DNA from: CAYYFX01 sp964571855
GTDB lineage: Bacteria; ARS69
Assembly (NCBI GenBank): GCA_964571855.1
Contig: CAZNDO010000028.1
Location: 1-38,051 of the forward strand
Reading direction: 5' to 3'
Length of the DNA: 38,051 nucleotides
Below, piece by piece: positions 9,140 through 17,467 of the stretch. A program made the translations under genes and the position numbers. The notes below the pieces were generated by a model. It searched no databases. It worked only from the letters and a program-made list of their open reading frames with translations, and was not told the origin of the DNA. The stretch's first letter is position 1, and each line of letters begins with the position of its first letter.

Positions 9140-10425
9140 GCGTTGCCCGCGCCCTCGCGCCTGCCCGTGTGGCGCTCGCCGCGGTGCTCGCGGCCGCGCT
9201 GGCCGCCGCGGCTCCGGCGCCGGCCGGTGCGAGGATCCTCGTGCCGATGGACCTGTCCCAGCGCAACCACCTCAAGGCCTACGGCCTGGCGTACTGGAGC
9301 CTCACGCAGGGCGCGAACGTGGAGTGGCTCCTGAACTACCGCGGCGGGTCGTTCCTCATGGAGGACCTGGACATCCTGCGCCGGCGGGCGGCCGTGCTCG
9401 GCGTGGACACGCAGGAGATCGGGCCCGGCGAGGAGGCCGCCATCCGGGGCACGGTCGAGTCGGAGAACATGGAGTCCGTGCTCCTGGAGAAGGCTCCGCG
9501 CGTGGCCATCTACACGCCGCCGGACAAGCAGCCGTGGGACGACGCGGTGACGCTGGCGCTGACGTACGCGGAGATCCCGTACGACACGATCTGGGACGCG
9601 GAGGTGCTGGGGGGCCGGCTCTCCGAGTACGATTGGCTGCACCTGCACCACGAGGACTTCACCGGCCAGTACGGGAAGTTCTACGCCAGTTTCCACTCCG
9701 CAGCGTGGTACCAGGTGCAGCAGTCCCTGTACGAGAAGCTGGCGCGCGAGGCCGGGTACCGGAAGGTGAGCGAGCACAAGAGCGCGGTGGTGGACGCCAT
9801 CCGCGCGTACGTGGAGGCCGGCGGCTTCCTCTTCGCGATGTGCTCGGCCACGGACACCTTCGACATCGCCCTCGCCGCGAAGGGCGTGGACATCTGCGGC
9901 ACCGTGTACGACGGGGACCCGCCCGACCGCGATGCGCAGGCCCGGCTGGACTACACGCGCTGCCTCGCGTTCCAGGGCTTCCGCATCCTCACGGACCCCA
10001 TGGTGTACGAGTTCTCGGACATCGACACGTCGGACTACGAGCTCGCGCGCGGGCCCGCCGCGGACTTCTTCACGCTGTTCGAGTTCAGCGCGAAGTACGA
10101 CCCCATCCCCACGATGCTCACGCAGGACCACGTGGGCGTGATCGACGGCTTCCTGGGCCAGACCTCGGGCTTCGACCGGCGGCTGCTGAAGTCGGGCGTG
10201 ACCGTGCTGGGCGAGGTGGAGGGGACCCACGAGGTCCGCTACGTCCACGGGAAGCTCGGTCGCGGGACGTGGACCTTCTACGGGGGGCACGATCCCGAGG
10301 ACTACCAGCACGCGGTGGGCGATCCGCCGACGGACCTGTCGCGCCACCCGAACTCCCCGGGGTACCGCCTCATCCTGAACAACATCCTGTTCCCGGCCGC
10401 CAAGAAGAAGCCGCAGAAGACCTGA
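9136..10425 (+). CDS. Exported protein of the so-called 'asparagine synthetase B' family
   Basis: A 429-residue protein; GTG at 9136 overlaps the previous stop. Residues 1-33 form an Ala-rich signal peptide, after which the protein begins ILVPMDLSQRNHLKAYG. From memory, this opening, the segments HLHHEDFTGQYGKFY and FYGGHDPEDYQHAVGDPPT, and the tail FPAAKKKPQKT closely match Bacteroidota proteins annotated 'asparagine synthetase B'. No AsnB features are visible: no N-terminal nucleophile Cys2 (the N-terminus is a signal peptide) and no SGGxDS pyrophosphatase loop. The segment GGFLFAMCSATD resembles a nucleophile elbow of class I amidotransferase-like folds, so Cys there may matter. Function is unknown; the family name is probably an inherited misannotation. 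Confidence 0.8.
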   Translation: MSVARALAPARVALAAVLAAALAAAAPAPAGARILVPMDLSQRNHLKAYGLAYWSLTQGANVEWLLNYRGGSFLMEDLDILRRRAAVLGVDTQEIGPGEEAAIRGTVESENMESVLLEKAPRVAIYTPPDKQPWDDAVTLALTYAEIPYDTIWDAEVLGGRLSEYDWLHLHHEDFTGQYGKFYASFHSAAWYQVQQSLYEKLAREAGYRKVSEHKSAVVDAIRAYVEAGGFLFAMCSATDTFDIALAAKGVDICGTVYDGDPPDRDAQARLDYTRCLAFQGFRILTDPMVYEFSDIDTSDYELARGPAADFFTLFEFSAKYDPIPTMLTQDHVGVIDGFLGQTSGFDRRLLKSGVTVLGEVEGTHEVRYVHGKLGRGTWTFYGGHDPEDYQHAVGDPPTDLSRHPNSPGYRLILNNILFPAAKKKPQKT

Positions 10426-10488
10426 CCAAACCGGCCCAGCGGGTCATCTTCTTCGCCAAGTTTCCCCGCGAATCGACGCGGCGCCGGC

Positions 10489-10516
10489 TCAAGCGGGCCC
10501 GGGCGACTCCCGATCC
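10489..10516 (+). promoter_or_regulatory. Sigma-28 (FliA)-like promoter of the cupredoxin operon
   Basis: TCAAG (10489-10493), 15 bases, then CCCGATCC (10509-10516). Both elements and the exact spacing recur at 24277-24304. FliA-type promoters read TAAA or TCAAG, about 15-16 bases, then GCCGATA. Transcription would begin near 10522, giving a leader of about 15 bases that just contains the GGAGGT ribosome site. Inferred from two matching sites. Confidence 0.45.
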
Positions 10517-10536
10517 ACGCGGGGGGAGGTGCGCCC

Positions 10537-11238
10537 ATGTCCGCGCGGTCCGCTTCGGTCGTCCTGTGCTGCCTGCTCGCCCTGCCGACCCTGCCGGTCG
10601 CCGGCGGAGCGGGCGTGGCCGCGGCGCAGGGCACGACCGTTCGCGGCGTCGTGACCCGGGCGCCCGCGACACCGCCCCCGCCGGCCGCGCCGCCGCGGTA
10701 CCGCGAGCGCCGCGCCCCGGAGCCGGCGGTCGAGGCCACGCCCGGCTCGGGCTGCCAGTGCGATCCCGGACGGTTCGCCGTGGTGTGGCTCACCGGGGCG
10801 ACCTTGCCGCCGCCGGCGCCGCCCGCGGTCCGCCCGCGCATGGAGCAGAAGGATCGCGTGTTCGTCCCCTCCGTCCTCGCCGTGCCGGTGGGCGCGGAGG
10901 TGGACTTCCCGAACGGGGATCCGTTCTTCCACAACGTCTTCTCGTACTCGAAGACCCGGCGCTTCGACCTCGGGCGCTACCCGCAGGGGGAGTCCGCCTC
11001 CGTGGTGTTCGACCGGGCGGGTGTGGTGCCGGTGTTCTGCGAGATCCACTACTCCATGCGCGCATACATCCACGTGCTGGACACGCCCTGCTTCGCCGTC
11101 TCGGACGAGCAGCGGAACTTCGCCATCGCGGACGTGCCTCCCGGCGAGTACGTGCTGCACGTGTGGCAGGAGAACCTCCCGGAGATCCGCCGGCCGATCG
11201 TCGTCGGCGCCGCGCCCCTGGAGCTCGAGATCCCGTGA
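10537..11238 (+). CDS. Exported cupredoxin-like copper protein
   Basis: A 233-residue protein. ATG at 10537 is preceded by GGAGGT (10525-10530). A signal peptide covers residues 1-31, ending AAAQG. A proline-rich segment (about 42-62) and a CQC follow. The cupredoxin core lies at about 105-182 with likely type 1 copper ligands His132 (in FFHNVFSYS), Cys168 and His171 (in VFCEIHYSM) and Met174. The C-terminal 50 residues look like a small carboxypeptidase-regulatory-like beta domain (IADVPPGEYVLHVW). Such proteins are found in the periplasm and are often linked to electron transfer or copper handling. It overlaps the kinase gene by 4 bases, so it may be its partner or co-regulated output. Confidence 0.8.
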   Translation: MSARSASVVLCCLLALPTLPVAGGAGVAAAQGTTVRGVVTRAPATPPPPAAPPRYRERRAPEPAVEATPGSGCQCDPGRFAVVWLTGATLPPPAPPAVRPRMEQKDRVFVPSVLAVPVGAEVDFPNGDPFFHNVFSYSKTRRFDLGRYPQGESASVVFDRAGVVPVFCEIHYSMRAYIHVLDTPCFAVSDEQRNFAIADVPPGEYVLHVWQENLPEIRRPIVVGAAPLELEIP

Positions 11239-13013
11239 GGGTCCGGAAACCGCTGCTGCCGCGGGTCGTCGCGTTCATCGCCGGCACGTTCGCCACGCTG
11301 TCCGTGGGCGCGTTCCTCATCAACCGGTCCGTCACGCGCTCGGGCCTGGAGGACCTGTTCCGCCAGCGCCTGATGCAGTCGGAGCGCGTCCTGGACCAGT
11401 ACCTGCGCACGCGGGCGGCGTCGCGCGCGGCCGAGCTGGAGTCCGTGCTCACGTCGCCGCGCTTCCTCGCCGCCGTGGAGACGCGCGATCCCGCCACGAT
11501 CGGGGATGCCGTGCCCACGCACGCGCTGCTCGCCGAGTCCGACTTCCTCGTGCTGCTGGACGCCGCGGGGGGCGTGCTGCACCGGTCCGCGGCGGTGGAC
11601 GACGCCACGCTGGCGCGGCTGGCCCGCCTCGATCCTTCGCCCGATCCCGCGTTCGTCGCCGTGGACGCCACCGGGGAGGTGCGCGAGGTCACCGTGGCGC
11701 CGCTCGTGGCGAACAACGGCGCGCCGCTCGGATCGCTGATCCTGGGGGACGGCTTCGGCCGGTCGTTCGCGGAGGACCTCCGCGCGCTCACCGGCTTCGA
11801 GGTCCTGGTGGCCAACCGGGATCGCGTCCTCGCCCGCAGCGCGGGCTTCGTGGCGGACCTCGCCCCGGAGCAGGCGGCGCTCGTGCGCGGGGCGGCGGCC
11901 GGCACGAACGTGGCGGTGGACCTGGGGGGGCGGCGCGCGCTGGTGCATCGGGTGGAGGATCCGGCCACCGGCGTGTCGATCTCGTTCCTCGGATCGGTCG
12001 ACGACGCGATCGCGCCGATCATGGCGCGCACGAGCGCGCTCCTGCTGTTGATGACGGCCGTGGGCGCCTCCCTCTCGGTCGGCGTGGTGTACCTGTTCGC
12101 GAAGCGGCGCGTCGTGCGCCAGGTGGCCAGCCTGGCCCGGTCCGCGGAGCGGATCGCGGACGGCGATCTGGACTTCGAGATCCGCCCGGAGTCCGAGGAC
12201 GAGCTGGGCTACGTGGCGGCGGAGTTCGAGCGCATGCGCGCGCAGTTGCGGACGGGCCGGGCGGCGCTGGAGGCCGCGCACGCCGAGCGCGTGAACTCCG
12301 AGCGGGTGGCGGCGATCGGCCGCATGGCCACCGGCATCATCCACGACTTCAAGAACCCGATGGCCGTGGTGCTGGGCACGGCGGACCTCATCCGCTCGCG
12401 GGATCCGGACAACCCGAAGCTGGCGCGGCAGTGCGACGTCATCTGCCGGCAGATCGACCGCATGTCCGCGCTCACGCGGGACGTGCTGGAGTTCGCGCGC
12501 GGGCGCACGGTGCTGGAGCCGGAGGAGGTGGACCTGCGCGCGTGGCTCGCCGAGGTCGTGGACGGGCACCGGGAAGCGGCCGAGCGCGCCGGACAGCGCG
12601 TTGCCCTGGAGTGCCCCGACGGACCGCGCGTGATCGTGGACCCGGGCCGCCTGCGGCGCGTGCTCGACAACCTGCTGACGAACGCGCGGGAGGCGTCCCG
12701 CGTGGGGGACCTGGTGACCCTGCGCGCGCGGGTGCGCGACGACGGCGGGGTCCTCCTCGAGGTGCAGGACGAGGGCGCGGGCATCCCGCCGGAGATCGCG
12801 GCCACGCTGTTCGAGCCGTTCGTCACCGCGGGGAAGGAGGGCGGCTCGGGGCTGGGGCTCGCGATCTCGCGGAAGATCGTCGAGGACCACGGCGCCGGCC
12901 TGACGGTGGCGAGCGCGCCGGGGGCCGGCGCGTGCTTCCGGATCGAGCTGCCCGCGAAACTTCGCGCCGGGACGCCGGGGACCACGGAGCGGGAGGAGGT
13001 GGGAGCGTCGTGA
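11235..13013 (+). CDS. Membrane sensor histidine kinase (HAMP, HisKA, HATPase)
   Basis: A 592-residue protein starting at GTG in a GTGA overlap. A first membrane helix spans about 9-29, then an extracytoplasmic sensor of about 235 residues that looks Cache-like, a second helix at about 265-288, a HAMP linker (AERIADGDLDFEI), the phosphoacceptor His370 in GIIHDFKNPMAVV, an N box DNLLTNAREAS near 478, then DEGAGIPP and the G2 box GGSGLGLAISRKI. All catalytic boxes are present, so an active kinase is expected. No response regulator lies next to it; the nearest receivers are at 22958 and 24368, whose promoters share a motif with this operon. The stimulus is unknown; a redox or copper signal is possible from the cupredoxin neighbour. 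Confidence 0.9.
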   Translation: MRVRKPLLPRVVAFIAGTFATLSVGAFLINRSVTRSGLEDLFRQRLMQSERVLDQYLRTRAASRAAELESVLTSPRFLAAVETRDPATIGDAVPTHALLAESDFLVLLDAAGGVLHRSAAVDDATLARLARLDPSPDPAFVAVDATGEVREVTVAPLVANNGAPLGSLILGDGFGRSFAEDLRALTGFEVLVANRDRVLARSAGFVADLAPEQAALVRGAAAGTNVAVDLGGRRALVHRVEDPATGVSISFLGSVDDAIAPIMARTSALLLLMTAVGASLSVGVVYLFAKRRVVRQVASLARSAERIADGDLDFEIRPESEDELGYVAAEFERMRAQLRTGRAALEAAHAERVNSERVAAIGRMATGIIHDFKNPMAVVLGTADLIRSRDPDNPKLARQCDVICRQIDRMSALTRDVLEFARGRTVLEPEEVDLRAWLAEVVDGHREAAERAGQRVALECPDGPRVIVDPGRLRRVLDNLLTNAREASRVGDLVTLRARVRDDGGVLLEVQDEGAGIPPEIAATLFEPFVTAGKEGGSGLGLAISRKIVEDHGAGLTVASAPGAGACFRIELPAKLRAGTPGTTEREEVGAS

Positions 13014-14134
13014 GAGGGATGCGGGCCGCGGTGTTGGGCGCGGCACTGATCGGGGGGCTGCCGGCGGCGGGCCGCGCCGAGGTGGCGGTGAGCGGTCTCC
13101 TGGACCTCGTGCTCGACAACCGGGAGCCGGATCTGACGAACCGGACGTTCTCCGGCACGTCGAACTTCGACGACCTGCGCATGCGCCTGTTCTTCGACGC
13201 GCAGCTGCAGGGGAGCGCGCAGCTCTTCACGCAGCTCGTCATCTACGACTACGGCGACGTCTTCCTGTACGGGGCGTACCTCCGGTTCCCGGAGCTGGCC
13301 GGCACGCCGGTGAACCTGCACGTGGGGCTCATCCCGTCGACGATCGGGAACTGGGGGCCGCGCACGTACAGCGACACGAACCCGCTCATCGGGATCCCGC
13401 TCGTCCAGGGGCACCACAGCTCGCTCGCGGTCCGCGAGGCGCAGGTGACGGTGGACGACCTGCTGGCGGCGCGGGACACGCGCCCGCAGAGCGGTCTTCC
13501 CGTCCTGTACGACAACTGCTGGAACACCGGCCTCGAGCTGTGGGGCGCCGCGGGGGACTTCGACTGGTCCGTCGCGGCGTTGACCGGATCGGTGTCGTAT
13601 CCCACGCGCAGCCGGCAGCGCACCATCCCGCAGGCCACCGGCCGCCTCGCCTACCACGCCGGCCCGGCCTTCACGGTGGCGGCGAACGGCTGGGCGGGAC
13701 CGTACCTCGTCCCCGACTCCGACCTCCTGGGGGGAGCCGACGAGAACGAGCACCTCAACCTGGGGGGCGGCGTGGACCTCGCGTGGATCCTCCGCTACGT
13801 GGAGTTCCACTCCGAGGTGTACCGCGCCCTCTGGGAGCACCCCACGCTTCCGGACCTGGGCGTCACCTCCGGGTACATGGAGGGGACGTACAAGTTCGCG
13901 CCACGGTGGTACGCGGCCGTCCGGCTGGACGCCTTCGAGCCGGACGACGTCCGGGACTCGGGCGGGCGCGCGGTGCCGTGGGACTACCCGCTGCGACGGG
14001 TCGAGTACGGAATCGGCTTCCACCCGGGGCCGCGGATCACCCTGAAGGCGGCCGCGCAGCACAATCGCTTCGACGGGGGCGATGCCGTGCTGGACGAGGA
14101 CCACTACGGAGTGCAGCTGGGCGCCCGGTTCTGA
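13010..14134 (+). CDS. Predicted outer-membrane beta-barrel (porin-like) protein
   Basis: A 374-residue protein. GTG at 13010 overlaps the kinase stop and has GGAGGAGGT at 12992-13000; the ATG at 13019 is a less well placed alternative. Residues 1-24 are a signal peptide ending GRAEVAVSG. The mature part alternates short aromatic/hydrophobic strands with polar turns and ends in GVQLGARF, a C-terminal Phe typical of barrels inserted by BamA. Segments such as VNLHVGLIPSTIGNWG resemble carbohydrate or phosphate porin-like proteins, but no specific family is recognised. It ends the cupredoxin-kinase operon; outer-membrane transport linked to the sensed signal is inference. Confidence 0.7.
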   Translation: MRGMRAAVLGAALIGGLPAAGRAEVAVSGLLDLVLDNREPDLTNRTFSGTSNFDDLRMRLFFDAQLQGSAQLFTQLVIYDYGDVFLYGAYLRFPELAGTPVNLHVGLIPSTIGNWGPRTYSDTNPLIGIPLVQGHHSSLAVREAQVTVDDLLAARDTRPQSGLPVLYDNCWNTGLELWGAAGDFDWSVAALTGSVSYPTRSRQRTIPQATGRLAYHAGPAFTVAANGWAGPYLVPDSDLLGGADENEHLNLGGGVDLAWILRYVEFHSEVYRALWEHPTLPDLGVTSGYMEGTYKFAPRWYAAVRLDAFEPDDVRDSGGRAVPWDYPLRRVEYGIGFHPGPRITLKAAAQHNRFDGGDAVLDEDHYGVQLGARF

Positions 14135-14208
14135 GCGCCTCTCGGACCGCTACGTTCCGGAGCGGGAGGCCAGCCGGCGGCCGGGCGGCGCGCAACCGCT
14201 TTCTCCGC

Positions 14209-14237
14209 TTGACGGTCCGTCCCGGGTCCACTACCAA
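14209..14237 (+). promoter_or_regulatory. Possible sigma-70 promoter before the zinc-ribbon gene
   Basis: TTGACG (14209-14214), 17 bases, then TACCAA (14232-14237). The -35 box is good and the -10 box weak. The leader would be about 118 bases. The remainder of 14135-14360 shows no other recognisable signal. Confidence 0.3.
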
Positions 14238-14360
14238 GAGCCGGGTCCCTTCCCCGTTCGGGATGGAAACGTGGTGGCGGCGGGTCGGTGGCAGCCGGGG
14301 GCGGTCGGGCTGCGGTGCGCGCAAGGCGCCGGGGGGTGACGCGTGAGGGGGGATGAACCG

Positions 14361-14564
14361 ATGGAATCCAAAGAGGGGATGGGCTTTCCGCCCTGCCAGG
14401 CCTGCGACACGGGCATCCTGATCCCGCTGAGCGACTACGGCCGCGAAGGCGCGGCGATCCGCTACAAGGCCTGGGTCTGCACGAACCCGGAGTGCGGGTT
14501 CCACCTGCGGATCGACAACGGCGAGATCTCCGTGGGCCGCGGGCTCGGCCGGTCCCAGAAGTAG
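14361..14564 (+). CDS. Small four-cysteine zinc-ribbon-like protein
   Basis: A 67-residue protein. ATG at 14361 is chosen because a GGGGGGA stretch lies about 8 bases upstream; a GTG at 14343 would add six residues. Two cysteine pairs, CQAC near residue 12 and CTNPEC near 40, flank a central basic segment (IPLSDYGREGAAIRYKAW), which is the layout of a small zinc ribbon. Similar short cytosolic proteins with the same IPLSDYG core are known to me from other phyla without an assigned function. It stands alone between two noncoding gaps. Confidence 0.7.
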   Translation: MESKEGMGFPPCQACDTGILIPLSDYGREGAAIRYKAWVCTNPECGFHLRIDNGEISVGRGLGRSQK

Positions 14565-14654
14565 ACAAGGCCGCATCGCCCCGGCAGACTCGATCGGCAC
14601 AAACGACCGTTCGTTCGCGGAGGGCTCCGGGCGTGACCCTGCAGAGCCGCGTTC

Positions 14655-14681
14655 GTCGGGGATGCCCTCCTGTTCCCCGAC
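14655..14681 (+). terminator. Hairpin after the zinc-ribbon gene
   Basis: GTCGGGGA (14655-14662) pairs with TCCCCGAC (14674-14681) around an 11-base loop. No T run follows, so it is a weak terminator candidate or a leader structure for nnr. The rest of 14565-14807 shows nothing clear. Confidence 0.35.
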
Positions 14682-14807
14682 CCCGCGAGGACACCGGCAT
14701 CAAGCGCGTCTCGGCCGGGACCGAGAACAGGAGAACCCATGGGATCCGGTGACAAGCCCCCGCGTACCCCTCCGGCGGGCAGGTCCACCGCGGGAGGAGG
14801 TCGGAGC

Positions 14808-16409
14808 GTGCGGGTCGTGACCGCCTCGGAGATGCGGGAGATCGATCGCCGCGCGATCGAGGAGTTCGGGGTGCCCAGCCTGGACCTCATGGAGCGCGCC
14901 GGCGCGGGCGCCGCGCAGGTGATCGCGCTCGGCGGGCTGGAGCGCAACGCGAAGGTCGTGGTCGTCTGCGGCAAGGGCAACAACGGCGGCGACGGGTTCG
15001 TGGCCGCCCGCTACCTGCGGCAGTTCGGCGCCGACGTGCGCTGCTGGGTCATCGGCGAGCGGGACGAGCTCACCTCGGACGCCCTGCGCAACCTGGTCAG
15101 CGCCGAGGAGTCCGGCGTCCCCGTGCGCCCGTACCGCGAGACCGAGTCCGACGACGACGTGGGCCGGGAACTCGGCGAGGCCAAGGTCGCGGTGGACGCG
15201 CTGCTGGGCACCGGCGCGTCGGGGCGGCTGCGCGAGCCGATCCGACGGCTCACGAAGCTCCTGAACGCGTCCCCCGCGCGCGTCTACGCGCTGGACATGC
15301 CCACCGGGATGAACGCGGACTCGGGCGAGGTGGATCCGGACTGCGTGCGGTCGGCCATGACGATCACGTTCGGCTTCCCCAAGCGCGGGCTCTACACGAT
15401 GCCCGGCCGCGACCTGTGCGGCGACATCACCGTGGTGGACCTGGGCTATCCGGAGAGCGCGGTGGGCGCGGGGACCGGCGTCCTGCTGTGGCAGGAGATG
15501 CGCACGTGGCTGCCGTTCCGCGACCCGCGCGGCCACAAGGGCACGTTCGGGAGCGTGTGCGTGATCGCGGGCTCGCGCGGGATGATCGGCGCGGCCTGCC
15601 TCGCCGCCGAGGCCGCGCTGCGCTCCGGCGCCGGGCTCGTGAAGCTCCTCGTGCCGCGCGCCGTGCAGGACGTCTGCGCGATCAAGCTGACCGAGGTGAT
15701 GGTGTTCGGCCTGCCCGGGACGCGGGCCGGCGCGTTCTCCGCGGACGCCGCGGTCGCGGCGAAGCCCTTCGTGGAGGAGGCGGACGCCGTGCTGCTCGGA
15801 CCGGGGCTGTCGCAGTCGCCGTCCGTGCAGCGGTTCGTGCGCACCCTCGTGCCGCGCATCCGCAAACCCCTCGTGCTGGACGCCGACGGGCTGAACGCGC
15901 TGCGGGACCGGGACGAGCGGGCGCGCAACCGGCTGCGGGAGCGCCCGGCCATCCTCACGCCGCATCCGGGCGAGATGTCCCGCCTCCTGCAGCGGCCCAC
16001 GAAGGCCGTCCTGGCCGACACCGCGGCCTCGGCCCGGGCGGCGGCGGCGCGGTTCGGGTGCGAGGTCATTCTGAAGGGGGCGCCCAGCGTGGTGGCGTCG
16101 CCGGACGGGAACGCCGATCTCTGCTCCCTGGGGAATGACGGGATGGCCACGGCCGGCAGCGGCGACGTCCTCGCGGGACTGCTCGCCGGGCTCCTCGCGC
16201 AGGGTTACGATGCCCCGGTCGCGGCGCGCGTGGGCGCGATGGTGCACGGGCGCGCCGGGGACATCTGTCGTCTGGAGATCGGACGCCGCGGCATGATCGC
16301 CGGGGACGTCCTGCGGTGCATCCCGTACGCCTGGCGCGAGCTCGAGGTCCCGGAGGAGCGCGAGACCTCCGAAGAGGACGGGGAGACCCGCGCCGAAGAA
16401 GACGAGTGA
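14808..16409 (+). CDS. nnr: Bifunctional NAD(P)HX epimerase / ADP-dependent dehydratase
   Basis: A 533-residue protein that repairs hydrated NAD(P)H. GTG at 14808 has a strong GGAGGAGGT (14793-14801) and gives the family-typical opening MRVVTASEMREIDRRAIEEF; an in-frame ATG at 14739 with its own AGGAG would add 23 residues and cannot be excluded. The N-terminal half (1-225) is YjeF_N with the NGGDGFVAARYL nucleotide loop. The second half (from about 235) is the ribokinase-like dehydratase with GHKGTFGSV, LGPGLSQS, LDADGLNAL, TPHPGEM and the ATP-site GMATAGSGDVLAG. The tail is acidic. It overlaps thiL by 4 bases and opens a four-gene operon. Confidence 0.93.
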   Translation: MRVVTASEMREIDRRAIEEFGVPSLDLMERAGAGAAQVIALGGLERNAKVVVVCGKGNNGGDGFVAARYLRQFGADVRCWVIGERDELTSDALRNLVSAEESGVPVRPYRETESDDDVGRELGEAKVAVDALLGTGASGRLREPIRRLTKLLNASPARVYALDMPTGMNADSGEVDPDCVRSAMTITFGFPKRGLYTMPGRDLCGDITVVDLGYPESAVGAGTGVLLWQEMRTWLPFRDPRGHKGTFGSVCVIAGSRGMIGAACLAAEAALRSGAGLVKLLVPRAVQDVCAIKLTEVMVFGLPGTRAGAFSADAAVAAKPFVEEADAVLLGPGLSQSPSVQRFVRTLVPRIRKPLVLDADGLNALRDRDERARNRLRERPAILTPHPGEMSRLLQRPTKAVLADTAASARAAAARFGCEVILKGAPSVVASPDGNADLCSLGNDGMATAGSGDVLAGLLAGLLAQGYDAPVAARVGAMVHGRAGDICRLEIGRRGMIAGDVLRCIPYAWRELEVPEERETSEEDGETRAEEDE

Positions 16410-17467
16410 AGCTCTCCGATCTCGGCGAGAACGGCCTGCTCGCCCTCATCCGCGACTGGACGGAGTCCGGGTCGCCGGCGGTGCTGCTCGGCCCCGGGGA
16501 CGACGCGGCCATCCTCGCGCCGGTGCCCGGGCGGGAGATCGTGGTGTCCACCGACGCGTGGGTGGACGGCGTGCACTTCTCGCGCGACTACCTGGAGCCG
16601 GACGAGATCGGCCACCGCGCCATGGCCGGATCGCTGTCCGACCTCGCCGGCATGGGCGCGCAGGGACTGGCCGCGTTCGTGAACGTGCACGCGCCGGGCG
16701 ACCTCACGGTGGACTTCCTGCGGCGCGTGTACCTCGGGCTGGATCGCGTGGCCGACGCGTGCGGCGTGGCCATCGCGGGCGGCGACACCGTGCGCGGCCC
16801 GCTGTCGTTCGACATCACGGTCCTCGGGACCGTGGAGCCCGGCATGGCGCTGCGGCGCGACGGCGCGCGCGCGGGGGACGTCGTGTGCGTGAGCGGGGAG
16901 CTGGGCAACGCGGAGGCCGGGCGGCGGATCCTGGCCGGCGGGCTCCGGCACGAGCTGCCCGAGGCGATGCGCGTCGAGGCCGAGGCCGCGCACCGCACGC
17001 CGCGCCCGCGCTTCGATGTGGCGCGCCTGCTGGCCTCGCTGGAGCGTCGCGTCGTGGACGTGGCGGCCGGGCGGGAGGTCGTGACGCCCGTGCGCGCCAC
17101 CGCCGCGATGGACGTCAGCGACGGGCTCGCCCTGGACCTCTCCCGCATGTGCGAGGCCGCCGGCACCGGCGTGCGCGTGAACGAGCGCGAGATCCCGCTG
17201 GGCCGCGCCGCGCGGCGGCTCGCGCGTCTCGACGGCCACCCGGCGATGGAAGCGGCCAGCGGGGGCGAGGACTTCGAGATCCTGTTCACGGTGCCCGCCG
17301 GGGACGTGGACGTGGTGCAGGAGGCGTCGCGCCGGGCGAAGATCCCGCTCACGCCGATCGGCGTGATGACGCCGGCGGACGAGGGGATGATCCTCGTCCG
17401 CGACGACGGCGCGGAGGAGCCGCTCGCGCCGCGCGGCTTCGACCACTTCCGGGAGCCGGGGGCGTGA
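16406..17467 (+). CDS. thiL: Thiamine-monophosphate kinase
   Basis: A 353-residue protein starting at GTG in a GTGA overlap with nnr. ThiL phosphorylates thiamine monophosphate to the diphosphate cofactor with ATP. Visible signatures are MKLSDLGENGLLALI at the start, the metal-binding GPGDDAAIL, STDAWVDGVHF, MAGSLSDLAGMGA, GGDTVRGP, and MDVSDGLALDLSRM plus SGGEDFEILFT in the second domain. Length and order match the PurM/ThiL family. The next gene also starts inside its stop codon. Confidence 0.95.
   Translation: MKLSDLGENGLLALIRDWTESGSPAVLLGPGDDAAILAPVPGREIVVSTDAWVDGVHFSRDYLEPDEIGHRAMAGSLSDLAGMGAQGLAAFVNVHAPGDLTVDFLRRVYLGLDRVADACGVAIAGGDTVRGPLSFDITVLGTVEPGMALRRDGARAGDVVCVSGELGNAEAGRRILAGGLRHELPEAMRVEAEAAHRTPRPRFDVARLLASLERRVVDVAAGREVVTPVRATAAMDVSDGLALDLSRMCEAAGTGVRVNEREIPLGRAARRLARLDGHPAMEAASGGEDFEILFTVPAGDVDVVQEASRRAKIPLTPIGVMTPADEGMILVRDDGAEEPLAPRGFDHFREPGA

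Noticed and set aside
9136..10425. Annotating the gene as a true asparagine synthetase (asnB)
   Set aside because: It lacks Cys2 and the SGGxDS loop, and has an export signal.
10466..10481. Hairpin CCGCG/CGCGG as terminator of the AsnB-like gene
   Set aside because: A five-pair stem with no T run is expected by chance at this GC content.
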